Assembly (NCBI GenBank): GCA_963756455.1
Contig: CAVWNC010000003.1
Span: 1,798,001-1,862,000 of the forward strand
DNA: 64,000 nt
From: DASQPA01 sp963756455
GTDB lineage: Bacteria; Acidobacteriota; Thermoanaerobaculia; Multivoradales; UBA5704
Direction: 5' to 3'
The translations under genes and the position numbers were made by a program. The notes beneath the pieces are model-generated. The model had not been told where the DNA came from. It did no database searches and saw only the letters and a program-made list of their open reading frames with translations. The first letter of the stretch is position 1. Every line of letters begins with the position of its first letter. Positions 17,325 to 28,299 of this stretch are shown one piece after another.

Positions 17325-18104
17325 ATGTTAACGATCGCAGTCGACTGGTCTGGGGCGGAGAAGACGCGGGGAAAGCTGGCGCTGGCGGAGGTGATCGATG
17401 CTGAGTTTCAATCGGTACGACCGTTTGACTCCCGAGAAGAGGTCGCCTCCAAGCTCATTCAGCGGTGCCGAGAAACGAGCGACACGATCATCGGCCTCGA
17501 TTTCGCGTTCTCCATGCCGGAGTGGTTTTTTGCCGGGCATGGCATCTCGACCGCTTTCGATCTCTGGCAATTGGCAGAGAAGGAAGGCAAGACTTGGCTG
17601 CGAGAATGTCCACCGCCCTTTTGGGGCCACGCGGGCACGCTCATGCCACGAGACAAGGAACTTTACAGGCGCACGGAACGAGAGCAGGTCCGCAAGGTCA
17701 AGGGCATCTCACCCAAGTCGGTCTTTCAGATCGCCGGTGCTGGAGCGGTCGGAACGGGATCGATCCGTGGAATGCCGATCCTGCTGAGTCTTCACAACGC
17801 GGGCATTTCGGTGTGGCCGTTCGATCCACCCTCGAAGCCGTTCGTCGTCGAGATCTATCCGCGTCTCCTGACCGGCCCCGTCAACAAGGGGCTCTATGCC
17901 GCTCGCATGAAGCATCTCGAGGAGCACTGGGGCGGCCTCTCGCCAGCCTGCCGCCGCGAGATCGCGCAGTCGGAAGACACGTTCGATGCCGCCGTATCGG
18001 CATTGGTGATGGACCGCCACCGGTCCGAGTTGGAACAGCTCGCGAGCAGCGTGGACGCCTCGCAAAAACTGGAGGGAGCGATCTGGTCTCCGCAAATTCG
18101 GTAG
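17325..18104 (+). CDS. DUF429 family protein
   Basis: A 259-residue protein beginning MLTIAVDWSGAEKTRGKLAL, with IIGLDFAFSMPEWF, IAGAGAVGTGSIRGM, KPFVVEIYPRLLTG and EDTFDAAVSALVM. These match the DUF429 family, predicted to have an RNase H-like fold with conserved acidic residues (D7, D61, the E before IYPR and the terminal D). The cellular role is unknown. The gene stands alone between gene-poor stretches. AGGGGG lies before the ATG. Confidence 0.8.
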   Translation: MLTIAVDWSGAEKTRGKLALAEVIDAEFQSVRPFDSREEVASKLIQRCRETSDTIIGLDFAFSMPEWFFAGHGISTAFDLWQLAEKEGKTWLRECPPPFWGHAGTLMPRDKELYRRTEREQVRKVKGISPKSVFQIAGAGAVGTGSIRGMPILLSLHNAGISVWPFDPPSKPFVVEIYPRLLTGPVNKGLYAARMKHLEEHWGGLSPACRREIAQSEDTFDAAVSALVMDRHRSELEQLASSVDASQKLEGAIWSPQIR

Positions 18105-18147
18105 CAACCTAGCAGGGAGGGCAAACGGGTCGGGACGCGCAGAAAAC

Positions 18148-18181
18148 GGGCCCCGGGCCGGACAGAACCGACCCGGGGGCC
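18148..18181. terminator. Bidirectional terminator between DUF429 gene and minus-strand hypothetical
   Basis: Long GC-rich arms (18148-18160 and 18169-18181) pair with few mismatches. On the minus strand the stem is followed by GTTTTCT, on the plus strand by TTTGC. Confidence 0.7.
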
Positions 18182-18192
18182 TTTGCTGCTGA

Positions 18193-18708
18193 TTACTTCA
18201 CGCTCCCCGGAGCCACGCCGGCTCCGGTCGCCTCGTGTGCCGCCGGGGCTCCGCCGGCCTCCGTGGCCGCCGGGGCCACCGTGTGGACCTCAACCGCCGG
18301 AGGAGGGGGAACGGGAACCGCCGCCTTGCGCGGTCGGCCAGTCTTGCGCGGCTTGAGGCCATAGTCGCGGAGCCGGCCGCTCTGCGGCCCATGCACGGCC
18401 TTCAGGGCATGGCTCAGCCGGTTGAAGAGGTCGTCGCCCTCGGCGAGCAGCGCATCACGCTGCTTGATCGCCTCGTCGCCATCGCCCTTGATGACCTTGA
18501 GCCGATCGCGCACCGTCTGCGCCTGGGCCAGCACGCTCTGGAACTGCGTGAACTGGTCCTTGAACTGCGGCATCTGATCGATCTGCGAGGCGAGGTTGTT
18601 GCTCAAGCCCGTCCAGCGGTCGATCTTGGCGGCCAAGGTGGTCTGTCCCTGCAGGTTGCCCTTGGCGGGATTGGCGGGAACGGTCGGATCTGTCGTTGCG
18701 GTACTCAT
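18193..18708 (-). CDS. Hypothetical helical protein with basic GLKPRKTGRPRK motif
   Basis: A 171-residue protein with an alpha-helical, coiled-coil-like centre (about residues 25-100: QFKDQFTQFQSVLAQAQTVR and neighbours). A basic segment YGLKPRKTGRPRKAAVP, resembling an AT-hook-like nucleic-acid contact, follows, then a Pro/Ala/Thr-rich tail. No signal peptide. A good Shine-Dalgarno (AAGGAGAACC) precedes the ATG and a terminator follows the stop, so the gene is likely real. Function is not recognised. Confidence 0.65.
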   Translation of the reverse strand: MSTATTDPTVPANPAKGNLQGQTTLAAKIDRWTGLSNNLASQIDQMPQFKDQFTQFQSVLAQAQTVRDRLKVIKGDGDEAIKQRDALLAEGDDLFNRLSHALKAVHGPQSGRLRDYGLKPRKTGRPRKAAVPVPPPPAVEVHTVAPAATEAGGAPAAHEATGAGVAPGSVK

Positions 18709-19459
18709 TTGGTTCTCCTTCGCTTTTGGTTTAAGCTACGGAGCTGTCCCTCATGGACGCGCCTGACCCCCGACGATCGGGATGCCGGGCGCTCTCCGTA
18801 GCCGGTTTCGGGTACGACACCGGTCGCTTCTCGGAAGAGGGCTCCCCTGGCCGGGGGCCCTCCTCCAACCTCATAAAACATCTGCTTTCTGCTGGGCGAG
18901 TGTCATGGCGACGCCCGCGCGGACGAATCTCTCCCTCTGCCGTCCTTTCCGCGGCGATCTCCCTCGCGCACCTTTGCGCGATGAGTCTCAGTTCTGTCCG
19001 ACGAGGGACATTCTAGAGGGATTCAAGGTGAAGTCAAGGATTGACTCTGAAAAAGTTCGTCTTGTCGCCACGAGGAGGGACGATTCTTTTCATAAATCGC
19101 AGATTCAGCGGGTTTTACCGGGAACGTACAGACGAAGCGTCCCCTTTCTTAAGGGGCTTTTCACAGTGTTGCAACAAATAGCGAAAATGGGTAAAAGAGG
19201 CTCACGAAGGCGGTCCAATTTCCCGCCTACGAGCCAGGTTATTGCTTCGCTGAAGGTGTGACCTCAAGCTATTGCAAGCTGCCATCGTCGCTACCAGGGC
19301 CTGCACGAACATAAGAGACAAGGCAGACCGGCGGTGGGAGCGGGGATTTCTGCGAGACGCCCCCCCACCTGTGGGGGGCGTTCTCCTCTTTGGCGCCTCA
19401 CGGCGCCCTGCGGGAGCAGAAACTGAAAGACCCGGCCGAAACGCCGCAAAAGTCGGAGA

Positions 19460-19669
19460 AACGGTCTCTAAATTCAAAAAAAGCGGCCCTAAATTCTTTT
19501 TGGCTCTCCCGAAACTGGAATACGCCGGCTCAAAATGCTTTCAGGCTCTGTCTATATTGAAATACACGGGCGCAAAAGTGTTTCTCCTCCTGCCCAAATT
19601 AAAATACGCGGTCTCAAAAGTCGAAAGGACCCATGAAAAACTGAATTACGGACGCCTCGACGAATTTTG
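19460..19669 (+). repeat. 42-nt degenerate tandem repeat, five units
   Basis: Units begin at 19460, 19502, 19544, 19586 and 19628. The best-conserved part reads GGCTCT, then GAAACTGGAATACGCCGGCT and CAAAATGCTTTCA in the second unit. Two more units lie at 20683-20766. Units abut without spacers. Confidence 0.75.
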
Positions 19670-19761
19670 ATGACGTTTTACGGAGTTTTGACGGGTTTCT
19701 GGCGGCTCCGGAGACGATCCGCAAGGGGTTTGTCGGGGTTCTCATCCCTTCCCGAGAGGGT

Positions 19762-19789
19762 CGGTATCCCGCCGGACGGCGGGATACCG
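19762..19789. repeat. Perfect 13-bp inverted repeat
   Basis: The arms CGGTATCCCGCCG (19762-19774) and their exact complement (19777-19789) flank a 2-nt centre. It could fold as a hairpin or be an end of a small mobile repeat. Confidence 0.6.
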
Positions 19790-19846
19790 AAGCCGGCGGG
19801 GACGCCAGCGGTCCCAGGGAGAGGGACGGCCTCCTCGCGGCGTCTT

Positions 19847-19896
19847 CGACGGAATCCCGCCCCGCCTCCGCCTGTCTTAGCAGGCATGGATACCGA
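19847..19896 (+). repeat. 50-bp block, copy A
   Basis: 47 of 50 positions match copy B at 20845-20894. The three differences are transitions. Confidence 0.85.
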
Positions 19897-19991
19897 GAAG
19901 CACGCTTCCGGCTTAGTTTGGGTTGATTTGCCTGCTCTGGAACCCTCTGCCAGGGCGGCGCTCCTCAAAAGCTCGGCCTACTGAGCTCGAC

Positions 19992-20207
19992 CTATTCGAT
20001 AAGGGGATTGCGTATTCCCTTCATCCCTGCCAAGGCATCCTCCAAGCTCAGGTCCCTGAAGAAGGCTTCCCGCTCTTCCGTATAGTTGCCATACCCCGTC
20101 GTGAACTGGTTGAGGAAGCGTAGGGTGGCTACGAGTCCAAGCTCTTTGGTCAGCAGCTCGATGGCCTGCTCGGTGATTTCGCTTAGGGGTTTTGTCTGGA
20201 TAGTCAT
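19992..20207 (-). CDS. Putative antitoxin of PIN-domain toxin pair
   Basis: A 71-residue mostly helical protein (MTIQTKPLSEITEQAIELLT). Its start overlaps the stop of the upstream PIN gene by 4 nt (ATGA), so it is translated with it. The toxin precedes the antitoxin, the reverse of most VapBC loci. I recognise no DNA-binding motif; the antitoxin role is inferred from size and coupling. Confidence 0.6.
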   Translation of the reverse strand: MTIQTKPLSEITEQAIELLTKELGLVATLRFLNQFTTGYGNYTEEREAFFRDLSLEDALAGMKGIRNPLIE

Positions 20208-20644
20208 GTGGCGACCTCCGCGATCAGTTCAAGCGGCGAGACGACCTTAGTGGGCGGCACCACTACTTCTCTGGCGCGCTTCAAAAACCTGTCATCGCAT
20301 GTACAGAAGAAATCCGTCCGGATGGCCTCGGCCGAGGCCAAATGCAGGGCATCCAAAGTTCTGATTCCTTTGGATACCAGCGCGTGTGCTCGCGCTTCCA
20401 CCTCTGTCTCTGTCCGGATGAAGAACTTCGCCTTGGTGAGTACCTGAAAGGCGTATCTCCTTCTCGTAGGATTAGGATTCCGTTCCGCCTCAAAGACGAG
20501 AGCCGCGGACGCAACCAAATCCAGTTGCCCCATCTCGCATAGGGCGAGGACTCCCAGAATAGCCTCTGCCTCGACCGCGATCCGAACCTGGGAGGGCGTG
20601 TCGAGCGGACGCTGGATACTGCACAGATCCAGGTAGACCCTCAT
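20204..20644 (-). CDS. PIN-domain toxin-like ribonuclease
   Basis: A 146-residue protein beginning MRVYLDLCSIQRPLDTPSQV, with the acidic positions expected for PIN nucleases: D6 in YLDLC, the D in RTLDALHLASAEA, and the pair in FCTCDDRFLKRA. PIN toxins cleave RNA, often tRNA. It is followed by a small coupled ORF, forming a toxin-antitoxin module. A promoter (-35 TTGCCA, 17-nt spacer, -10 TAGGCT) ends 6 nt before the ATG, with no ribosome site. Confidence 0.82.
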   Translation of the reverse strand: MRVYLDLCSIQRPLDTPSQVRIAVEAEAILGVLALCEMGQLDLVASAALVFEAERNPNPTRRRYAFQVLTKAKFFIRTETEVEARAHALVSKGIRTLDALHLASAEAIRTDFFCTCDDRFLKRAREVVVPPTKVVSPLELIAEVAT

Positions 20645-20650
20645 GCAGAG

Positions 20651-20679
20651 AGCCTAGCCTCTAATCTTCTAGGTGGCAA
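20651..20679 (-). promoter_or_regulatory. Promoter of PIN toxin-antitoxin pair, probably leaderless
   Basis: On the minus strand: TTGCCA at 20679-20674, a 17-nt spacer, TAGGCT at 20656-20651, then 6 nt to the ATG at 20644. Confidence 0.6.
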
Positions 20680-20682
20680 CCA

Positions 20683-20766
20683 GCCTCTACGAAGTCGGTT
20701 CAGAGGAGCCTCCAAACTCCTTCAGGCTCTGCCTAAACCGAAAGAACCGGCCTCTAAAGCCTTTCC
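20683..20766 (+). repeat. 42-nt repeat family, two further units
   Basis: Units begin at 20683 and 20725 (GGCTCTGCCTAAACCGAAAG at the start of the second). They match the array at 19460-19669 and sit just upstream of the AmrS gene. Confidence 0.7.
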
Positions 20767-20844
20767 TCCCGACCGAACCGAATCGCGCGGCCGGAGGCGG
20801 TTCCGCCGGCTTTAGACCCGTCCGCCGGCAGTTTTACGGGCCCA

Positions 20845-20894
20845 CGACGGAATCCCGCCCCGCCTCCGCCTGTTTTAGCGGGCATGGACACCGA
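20845..20894 (+). repeat. 50-bp block, copy B, containing the AmrS start codon
   Basis: 47/50 identical to 19847-19896. The ATG of the downstream gene (20884) lies inside it and the first codons are repeat-derived. Confidence 0.85.
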
Positions 20895-22005
20895 AATCAT
20901 TCGGGACGCGAGCGTCGTCCCGACCGAATACTGGCACGCGATCGACGACGAGCGCATCCAGTGCGATCTCTGCCCGCGGTTCTGTAAGCTGCGGGAGGGG
21001 CAGCGCGGGCTCTGCTTCGTCCGCGCCCGGCTGGACGACCAGGTCGTCCTTACCACCTATGGACGGTCGAGCGGGTTCTGCGTCGATCCGATCGAGAAGA
21101 AGCCCCTGAACCACTTCCTCCCCGGCACTCCCGTGCTCTCGTTCGGCACCGCCGGCTGCAACCTGGCCTGCAAGTTCTGCCAGAACTGGGACATCAGCAA
21201 GTCGCGGGAGACCGACACCCTGGCCGACCAGGCGACGCCCGAGGTCATCGCCCGCGCCGCCCAGCGGCTGGGGTGCCGGAGCGTCGCCTTCACCTACAAC
21301 GATCCGGTGATCTTCCTGGAGTATGCGGTCGACGTCGCCGCGGCCTGCCGGGAGGCGGGGGTGCGGACCGTCGCGGTGACGGCGGGGGAGATCTGCCCGG
21401 CGCCGCGCGAGCGGTTCTATCGTTTCATGGATGCCGCGAACGTCGACTTGAAGGGCTTCACCGAGCGGTTCTACCGGAACGTCTGCGGCGGGGACCTGGG
21501 AACCGTGCTCGACACCCTGGTCTATTTGAAGCACGAGACCGACGTCTGGTTCGAGATCACGACCCTTCTGATCCCGGGGGAGAACGATTCCGACGCGGAG
21601 CTCGACCGGATGACCCGTTGGGTGGCCGAGAAGCTCGGGCCGGACGTGCCGATCCACTTCACGGCCTTCCATCCCGACTACAAGATGCTCGACCAGCGGC
21701 CCACCCCGCCCGCGACCCTCTCCCGGGCCCGGGAGATCGCCATGGCGAACGGCCTCCGCTACGCCTATACCGGCAACGTCCACGACGAGGACGGCGGCAG
21801 CACCTTCTGCCACCAGTGCGGCGAGCGGCTCATCGGCCGCGACTGGTATGTGCTCACGGAGTGGAATCTGACGCCGGCCGGCGCCGGCGCCGCCTGCGGG
21901 AGCTGCGGCACGCCGCTCCCCGGCCGCTTCGCGGGCGAGCCGGGGAGCTGGGGCGCCCGGCGGTTGCCGGTGCGCCTGCGGGACTATGCGGCTCTGATTT
22001 CGTAG
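20884..22005 (+). CDS. amrS: AmmeMemoRadiSam system radical SAM enzyme (AmrS-like)
   Basis: A 373-residue radical SAM protein. The N-terminal CDLCPRFCKLREGQRGLCFV segment is typical of the AmrS/PflA-like group. The iron-sulphur cluster cysteines are C92, C96 and C99 (GCNLACKFC), followed by QNWDISKSRE. The C-terminus has a zinc-ribbon pattern (CHQCG and CGSCG). The substrate of AmrS is not established. The first four residues are encoded by a repeated 50-bp block, so the natural start may once have been different. No partner AmmeMemo gene is in the window. Confidence 0.9.
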   Translation: MDTEIIRDASVVPTEYWHAIDDERIQCDLCPRFCKLREGQRGLCFVRARLDDQVVLTTYGRSSGFCVDPIEKKPLNHFLPGTPVLSFGTAGCNLACKFCQNWDISKSRETDTLADQATPEVIARAAQRLGCRSVAFTYNDPVIFLEYAVDVAAACREAGVRTVAVTAGEICPAPRERFYRFMDAANVDLKGFTERFYRNVCGGDLGTVLDTLVYLKHETDVWFEITTLLIPGENDSDAELDRMTRWVAEKLGPDVPIHFTAFHPDYKMLDQRPTPPATLSRAREIAMANGLRYAYTGNVHDEDGGSTFCHQCGERLIGRDWYVLTEWNLTPAGAGAACGSCGTPLPGRFAGEPGSWGARRLPVRLRDYAALIS

Positions 22006-22013
22006 GGGCAACC

Positions 22014-22033
22014 CCCTGGGCTTTTTCCCAGGG
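22014..22033. terminator. Hairpin between converging amrS and dehydrogenase genes
   Basis: A 7-bp stem (CCCTGGG, CCCAGGG) with a CTTTTT loop. There is no U-tract after it on either strand, so termination would be weak. Confidence 0.4.
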
Positions 22034-22046
22034 ATGGGGCCTTCCC

Positions 22047-23462
<1,416 letters not shown>

Positions 23463-23619
23463 GGAGGATCATCCCCGTTTGGAATCCGGAGTTTCGGTTT
23501 AGCCGCAAACTGGAGGCAACAGGCCGCCCGGAGCAGAGGGAGTGATAGCATTCTTGGCCGGCCCGTCGCAAGCCTGGCAGGCCGAAACCGTAGAGACAGG
23601 ACGGCGACAGGACAGCGAA

Positions 23620-24744
23620 ATGATGGCGCTCGCGGGCCTCCCTCACATCTCGGTGCTCGGCCAGCCGCTCGCCGCCTGGGTGGAGGCGGGAGCGATCTTC
23701 CTCGTCACTCTCCTCGCCATCCTGCTCGGCCGCCGGCTCCTCCTGCTGAAGGGAGCCCGTCGGGCGGCCGACACGCCCGGGACGCCGGCGACGCCGGCGA
23801 CGCCGGGAAGTCGCGACCACACCCTGATCCGTCTCGCCCGGAAGACCCGCTTTACGCTCCTCGTCTTCCCGGCTCTCTATGTCGCGAGCTCTCCCCTGGC
23901 CCTCCCCGCGGCCGGCGAGCGGGCGCTCAAGACGGTCGCCATCCTCGCCCTTCTCCTCCAGGTCGCGATCTGGTCGTCGGCCGGCATCGACGCCTGGGTG
24001 GCGAGCTATCGGCGGCGTCGGCTGCTGACCGACGCCGCCTCGGCGACGACGGTGGCCGCCCTCCACTTCCTCGCCAAGCTCGTCCTCTGGGTGCTCCTCC
24101 TCCTCCTCGCCCTCGACAACCTGGGGGTGAACGTCACCGCGCTCGTCACCGGTCTCGGGATCGGCGGCATCGCCGTCGCTCTCGCCCTCCAGAACATCCT
24201 GAGCGACGTCTTCGCCTCGCTCTCGATCGTCCTCGACAAGCCGTTCGTCTTAGGCGACACGATCGGGGTGGGCGATGCGACGGGGACGGTCTTGAGCATC
24301 GGCCTCAAAACCACCCGCCTGCGCAGCGCGACCGGCGAGCAGCTCATCTTCGGCAACGCCGACCTGCTCAAGGGGAAGATCAAGAACTTCAAGCGGATGG
24401 AGGCGAGAAACGTCACCCTCGCCTTCAGCCTCGCCTACGACACCCCCGCCGACGAGCTGGAGGCGGTGCCCGGGATCGTCCGCGCGATCGTCGAAGGGCT
24501 TCCCGACGTCCACGACATCCGCTTCGACCGGGCGCACCTCAAAGGCTTCGGGAGCGGGGGGAGCGTGGGCAGCGCGGGCTACGACTTCGAGGTCGCCTAC
24601 GCCGTCCTCACCGCCGACTATGGCACCTACATGGACCGCCAGCAGGCGATCGACCTCGCTTTGGTCCGCGCCTTGGCCGAGCGCGGCATCGCCCTCGCCC
24701 GCCCGGACCGGCTGCCCGGGGGTGAGCCGAAAAGCCCGAGCTAG
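23620..24744 (+). CDS. MscS-family mechanosensitive ion channel
   Basis: A 374-residue inner-membrane protein. Transmembrane segments include AGAIFLVTLLAILLGRRLLL, TLLVFPALYVASSPLAL, VAILALLLQVAIWSSAG and the pore-region helix TALVTGLGIGGIAVALALQN. The cytosolic beta domain carries FVLGDTIGVGDATGTVLSIG and LKTTRLRSATGEQLIFGNAD. It opens on membrane tension. A Gly/Thr/Pro run (DTPGTPATPATPGS) links two helices. The ATG at 23620 (after GGACAG) is preferred to the GTG at 23542. Confidence 0.9.
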   Translation: MMALAGLPHISVLGQPLAAWVEAGAIFLVTLLAILLGRRLLLLKGARRAADTPGTPATPATPGSRDHTLIRLARKTRFTLLVFPALYVASSPLALPAAGERALKTVAILALLLQVAIWSSAGIDAWVASYRRRRLLTDAASATTVAALHFLAKLVLWVLLLLLALDNLGVNVTALVTGLGIGGIAVALALQNILSDVFASLSIVLDKPFVLGDTIGVGDATGTVLSIGLKTTRLRSATGEQLIFGNADLLKGKIKNFKRMEARNVTLAFSLAYDTPADELEAVPGIVRAIVEGLPDVHDIRFDRAHLKGFGSGGSVGSAGYDFEVAYAVLTADYGTYMDRQQAIDLALVRALAERGIALARPDRLPGGEPKSPS

Positions 24745-24841
24745 AAACCTCGCTCCCCTCTTCTGCGTACCAAGTCCCCAGCCGCTCCCCGGGCGGCCTG
24801 CTAGGATTCCGTCCGTTCCAGACGACTGAAAGGAGCTTTTC

Positions 24842-27800
24842 TTGCGCAAGACCCTCTATGCCCTGCTGGCCGGCCTCCTGTTGCTGCCAGCCCTCCTCCT
24901 GGCGGCGGCACCGGCGCCGCAGGACGGTGGAACCGATGGGACCCTGCTGCTGCGTTTCCCCGACGTCTCGCGCGACAAGATCGCCTTCTCCTATGGGGGG
25001 GACATCTGGGTGGTCGACATCCAGGGCGGGGTGGCGCGCCGGCTCACCTCGCATCCTGGGGAGGAGCTGTTCCCCAAGTTCTCCCCCGACGGCAAGTGGA
25101 TCGCCTTCACCGGCCAGTACAGCGGCACCCTCCAGGTCTACGTCATCAGTGTCGACGGCGGCGAGCCGCGCCAGCTGACCTTCTATAACGACATCGGCCG
25201 GCAGCCGCCGCGCGGCGGCTACGACAACGATGGTCCTCGACTGGACGCCGGACGGCAAGTCGATCGTCTTCCGCGCCGATCGCACCCCCTACGACGACCG
25301 GGTCGGCCGGCCCTACGTCGTCCCCGCGGCGGGCGGCATGGAGAAGCCGCTGCCGATCCCGGAGACCGGCTCGGGCTCGCTGTCGCCGGACGGCACCAAG
25401 TTCGTCTACGCCCCGATCACCCGCGAGTTCCGCACCTGGAAGCGCTACCGGGGCGGCCGGGCGCAGGACGTCTGGATCTACGACCTGGCGAAGAACACCT
25501 CGGAGCGGATGACCGACTTCCCCGGCACCGACAACCAGCCGGTCTGGGTGGGCAATACGATCTACTTCACCTCGGACCGCGAACGCACCCTGAACCTCTT
25601 CGCCATGGACCCGGTGACCAAGAAGGTGCACAAGGTCACCGACCACGACGACTACGACGTCCTCTGGCCGAGCGCCGGGCCGGACAAGGTGGTCTACGAG
25701 CACGGCGGGGAGATCTGGCTGTTCGATCCGGCGACCGAGAAGAGCCATCGGGTGCCGATCCGGATCTACGGCGACCTGCCGCAGACTCTGCCGCACTTCA
25801 AGAACGTGAAGGGCGACGTCGACAACTTCAGCCTCTCGCCGACCGGCAAGCGCGCCCTCCTGGACGCCCACGGCGACGTCTTCACCGTCCCCGCCCAGAA
25901 GGGGGAGATCCGCAACCTGACCGGGACCCCGGGGGTGCGCGAGCTGGCCTCCGCCTGGTCGCCCGACGGCCGCACGGTCGCCTATCTCTCCGACCGCACG
26001 GGGGAGTACGAGATCTGGCTTCGCCGCGCCGACGGCACGGGGACCGAGCGCCGGCTGACGACCGACGGCGACATCTGGCGCTTTCCGCCGCTCTGGTCGC
26101 CCGACTCCAAAAAGCTCGCCTTCGGCGACAAGAAGCAGCGCCTCCGCTTCGTGGACGTCGCGAGCGGCAAGGTCACCGACGCCGATCACAGCTCCTATAA
26201 CGACATCACCCACTATCGCTGGTCGCCGGACAGCCGCTACATCGCCTACGTCAAGGGCAATCGCAGACTGACGACCTCGATCTGGATCTACTCGCTGGAC
26301 GACGGCAAGGCCCGCCAGCTTCTCGACAGCGGGACGAGCGACTTCGAGCCGGTCTGGGATCCCCAGGGCCGCTACCTCTATTTCCTCTCCAACCGCGACT
26401 TCAACCTCACCTTCAGCGGCTGGGAGTTCGACTACCTCTATACCGACCCCACCCGGGTCTACGTCGGCCTCCTCGCCAAGGACGGCCCGGCTCTCTTCCT
26501 GCCGCAGAGCGACGAGGAGCCGGTGGCGGACGAGAAGGGGACCGAGAAGGGGACCAAGGCGGTCAAGGGGACGCAGCCCTCCAAGCCGCCCGAGCTTGCC
26601 GACGACGAGGAGAGCGCGAAAGCGGAGAAGGACAAGAAACCGGAAAAGCGGGCCGGTGGCGACGACGGCAAACCGGACAAGGCCGCTCCCAAGGCGGTAC
26701 GGGTGAAGATCGACTTCGACGGTTTCGCCCAGCGGGTCCGGGCCATTCCCGGCGCGGCGGCCGATTACAGAAACCTCGTGGCCGGTGGCGACAGCGTCTT
26801 TTACGAGGTCGGCCGGGGCGGGGCGGCCAAGCTCAAGATGTACAACCTGAAGGAGGAGAAGGAGTCGACCGTCCTCGACGGCTCGCATGGCTTCGACCTC
26901 TCGGCCGACGGCAAGAAGCTGATCTTCGGCAAGGGCGACGACTACGGCATCGTCGACGCCGCGCCCAATCAGAACGCGGCCGGCGGGCTCCTCACGCTCG
27001 ACCACCTGGAGATGAAGATCGTGCCGCGGGAGGAGTGGAAAGAGGAGTACGTCGACGCCTGGCGCATCCTCCGCGACTGGTTCTACGACCCGGGGATGAA
27101 CGGCGTCGACTGGCCGAAGATCCGCGACCGCTACGCCCGGCTCGTCCCCGGCATGGGGAGCCGTTCCGACCTCGACTTCCTCCTCGGCGAGATGGGAGGG
27201 GAGCTCTCCTCCGGCCATGTCTACGTCGAGCGGCCGGCGGACGAGAATCCGGTCCAGCGCGTCCCCGGCGGTCTCCTGGGCGCCGAGATCGAGGCCGACC
27301 CTTCAGGCTACTTCCGGATCGCCAAGATCTACCCGGGAGAGAACTGGCTGGCGGACTTCCGCTCGCCGCTGACCGAGCCCGGGGTGCACGCCGCGGCCGG
27401 CGACTACATCCTGGCGGTCGACGGCCAGACGACCCAGGGGGTGGACAACTTCTATCGGCTGCTGGAGAACAAGGCGAAGCGGGTCGTCACCCTCCTCGTC
27501 AACAGCAAACCGTCGACCTCCGGGGCGCACGAGGAGCGGGTGCGGCCGATCGAGCGTGAGCTCAACCTGCGCTACCTCGAATGGGTCCGGGGGAACCGCG
27601 AGAAGGTGACCCGCCTCTCGGGGGGCCGGATCGGCTACATTCACCTGCCCAACACCGCCGTCGAGGGCAACCGCGAGCTGTTCCGGGGCTTCTACGCGCA
27701 GGCCGGCAAGGACGCCCTGATCCTCGACGACCGCTACAACGGCGGCGGCTTCATCCCCGACCGCATGGTCGACCTCCTCAACCGGCCGCTCCTCAACTAC

Positions 27801-28226
27801 TGGGTGGGACGGGGGACCGAGGCCTACTCGACGCCCGGTTTCGTCAACACCGGCCCCAAGGCCTGCCTGATCAACCACAGCGCCGGCTCCGGCGGCGACG
27901 CCTTCCCCTACTACTTCCGGGAGCTCAAGATGGGGCCGCTCATCGGCACCCGCACCTGGGGCGGTCTCATCGGCCTCTCCGGCAATCCGCCGCTCCTGGA
28001 CGGCGGCTCGCTCTCGACCCCGGCCTTCCGCTTCCTCGGCAAGGACGGCAAGTGGGACGTCGAGGGGGTCGGCGTCGCCCCCGACATCGAGGTCATCGAC
28101 CGTCCCGAAGAGGTGGCCAAGGGGAATGACCCCAGCCTCGAGAAGGCGGTCGAGGTGCTTCTGGAGCAGCTCCAGAAGAACCCGCCGGCCAAGGTGGTGG
28201 TACCCCCGGCGCCGAAGCTGCCGTAA
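24842..28226 (+). CDS. Tricorn-like S41 protease, secreted (one-base frameshift)
   Basis: With one base removed the gene encodes about 1127 residues. The TTG start follows AAAGGAG. A signal peptide (LYALLAGLLLLPALLLAAA) leads into WD40/PD40-like beta-propeller repeats (FPKFSPDGKWIAFTGQYSGT and several SPDGxx units), a low-complexity Lys/Glu linker near 26500-26700, a PDZ-like region (GVHAAAGDYILAVDGQTTQG) and an S41 peptidase domain (LILDDRYNGGGFIPDR, INHSAGSGGDAFPYYFRELK). An extra G at 25229 shifts the frame between DIGRQPPRGGYDN and MVLDWTPDGKSIVF. Homologues degrade peptides; here it would act in the periplasm or outside. Sequencing error is the simplest explanation. Confidence 0.88.
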
Positions 28227-28260
28227 GGGCCTTGCGGTAGAGACGTAGACTTGGGAGATC

Positions 28261-28284
28261 GTGGGCGGCCCGCGGGCCGCCCAC
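28261..28284. repeat. 24-bp perfect palindrome
   Basis: GTGGGCGGCCCG is followed by its exact reverse complement. It ends one base before the TATACT -10 of the next gene. It may terminate the protease transcript or act as an operator. Confidence 0.6.
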
Positions 28285-28285
28285 G

Positions 28286-28291
28286 TATACT
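28286..28291 (+). promoter_or_regulatory. -10 element TATACT
   Basis: Five of six bases match TATAAT. The start codon at 28300 is 8 nt downstream, with no ribosome site. No -35 at usual spacing; the palindrome occupies the spacer and -35 region. Confidence 0.5.
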
Positions 28292-28299
28292 CAGGCACC

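Larger units (their letters stand above)
18709..19991. other. Long intergenic region with repeats and hairpins
   Basis: About 1.3 kb without a convincing gene. It holds a terminator-like GC stem at 19357-19382, the 42-nt repeat array at 19460-19669, a perfect 13-bp inverted repeat at 19762-19789 and one copy of a 50-bp block repeated at 20845. The ORF at 19272-19670 is open mainly because 42 is a multiple of three; I do not call it a gene. Composition is more AT-rich around 19010-19260. Confidence 0.6.

Noticed and set aside
19460..19669. Possible CRISPR-like array
   Set aside because: Units of 42 nt abut with no spacers, are degenerate, and no cas gene is near.
19272..19670. 132-residue ORF across the 42-nt repeats
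   Set aside because: It is open because the repeat length is a multiple of three; it has no ribosome site or family pattern, and a similar repeat elsewhere is not in an ORF of this kind.
25220..25235. Programmed frameshift in the tricorn-like protease
   Set aside because: There is no slippery sequence or downstream stimulatory structure, and the same kind of single-base insertion recurs in unrelated genes.
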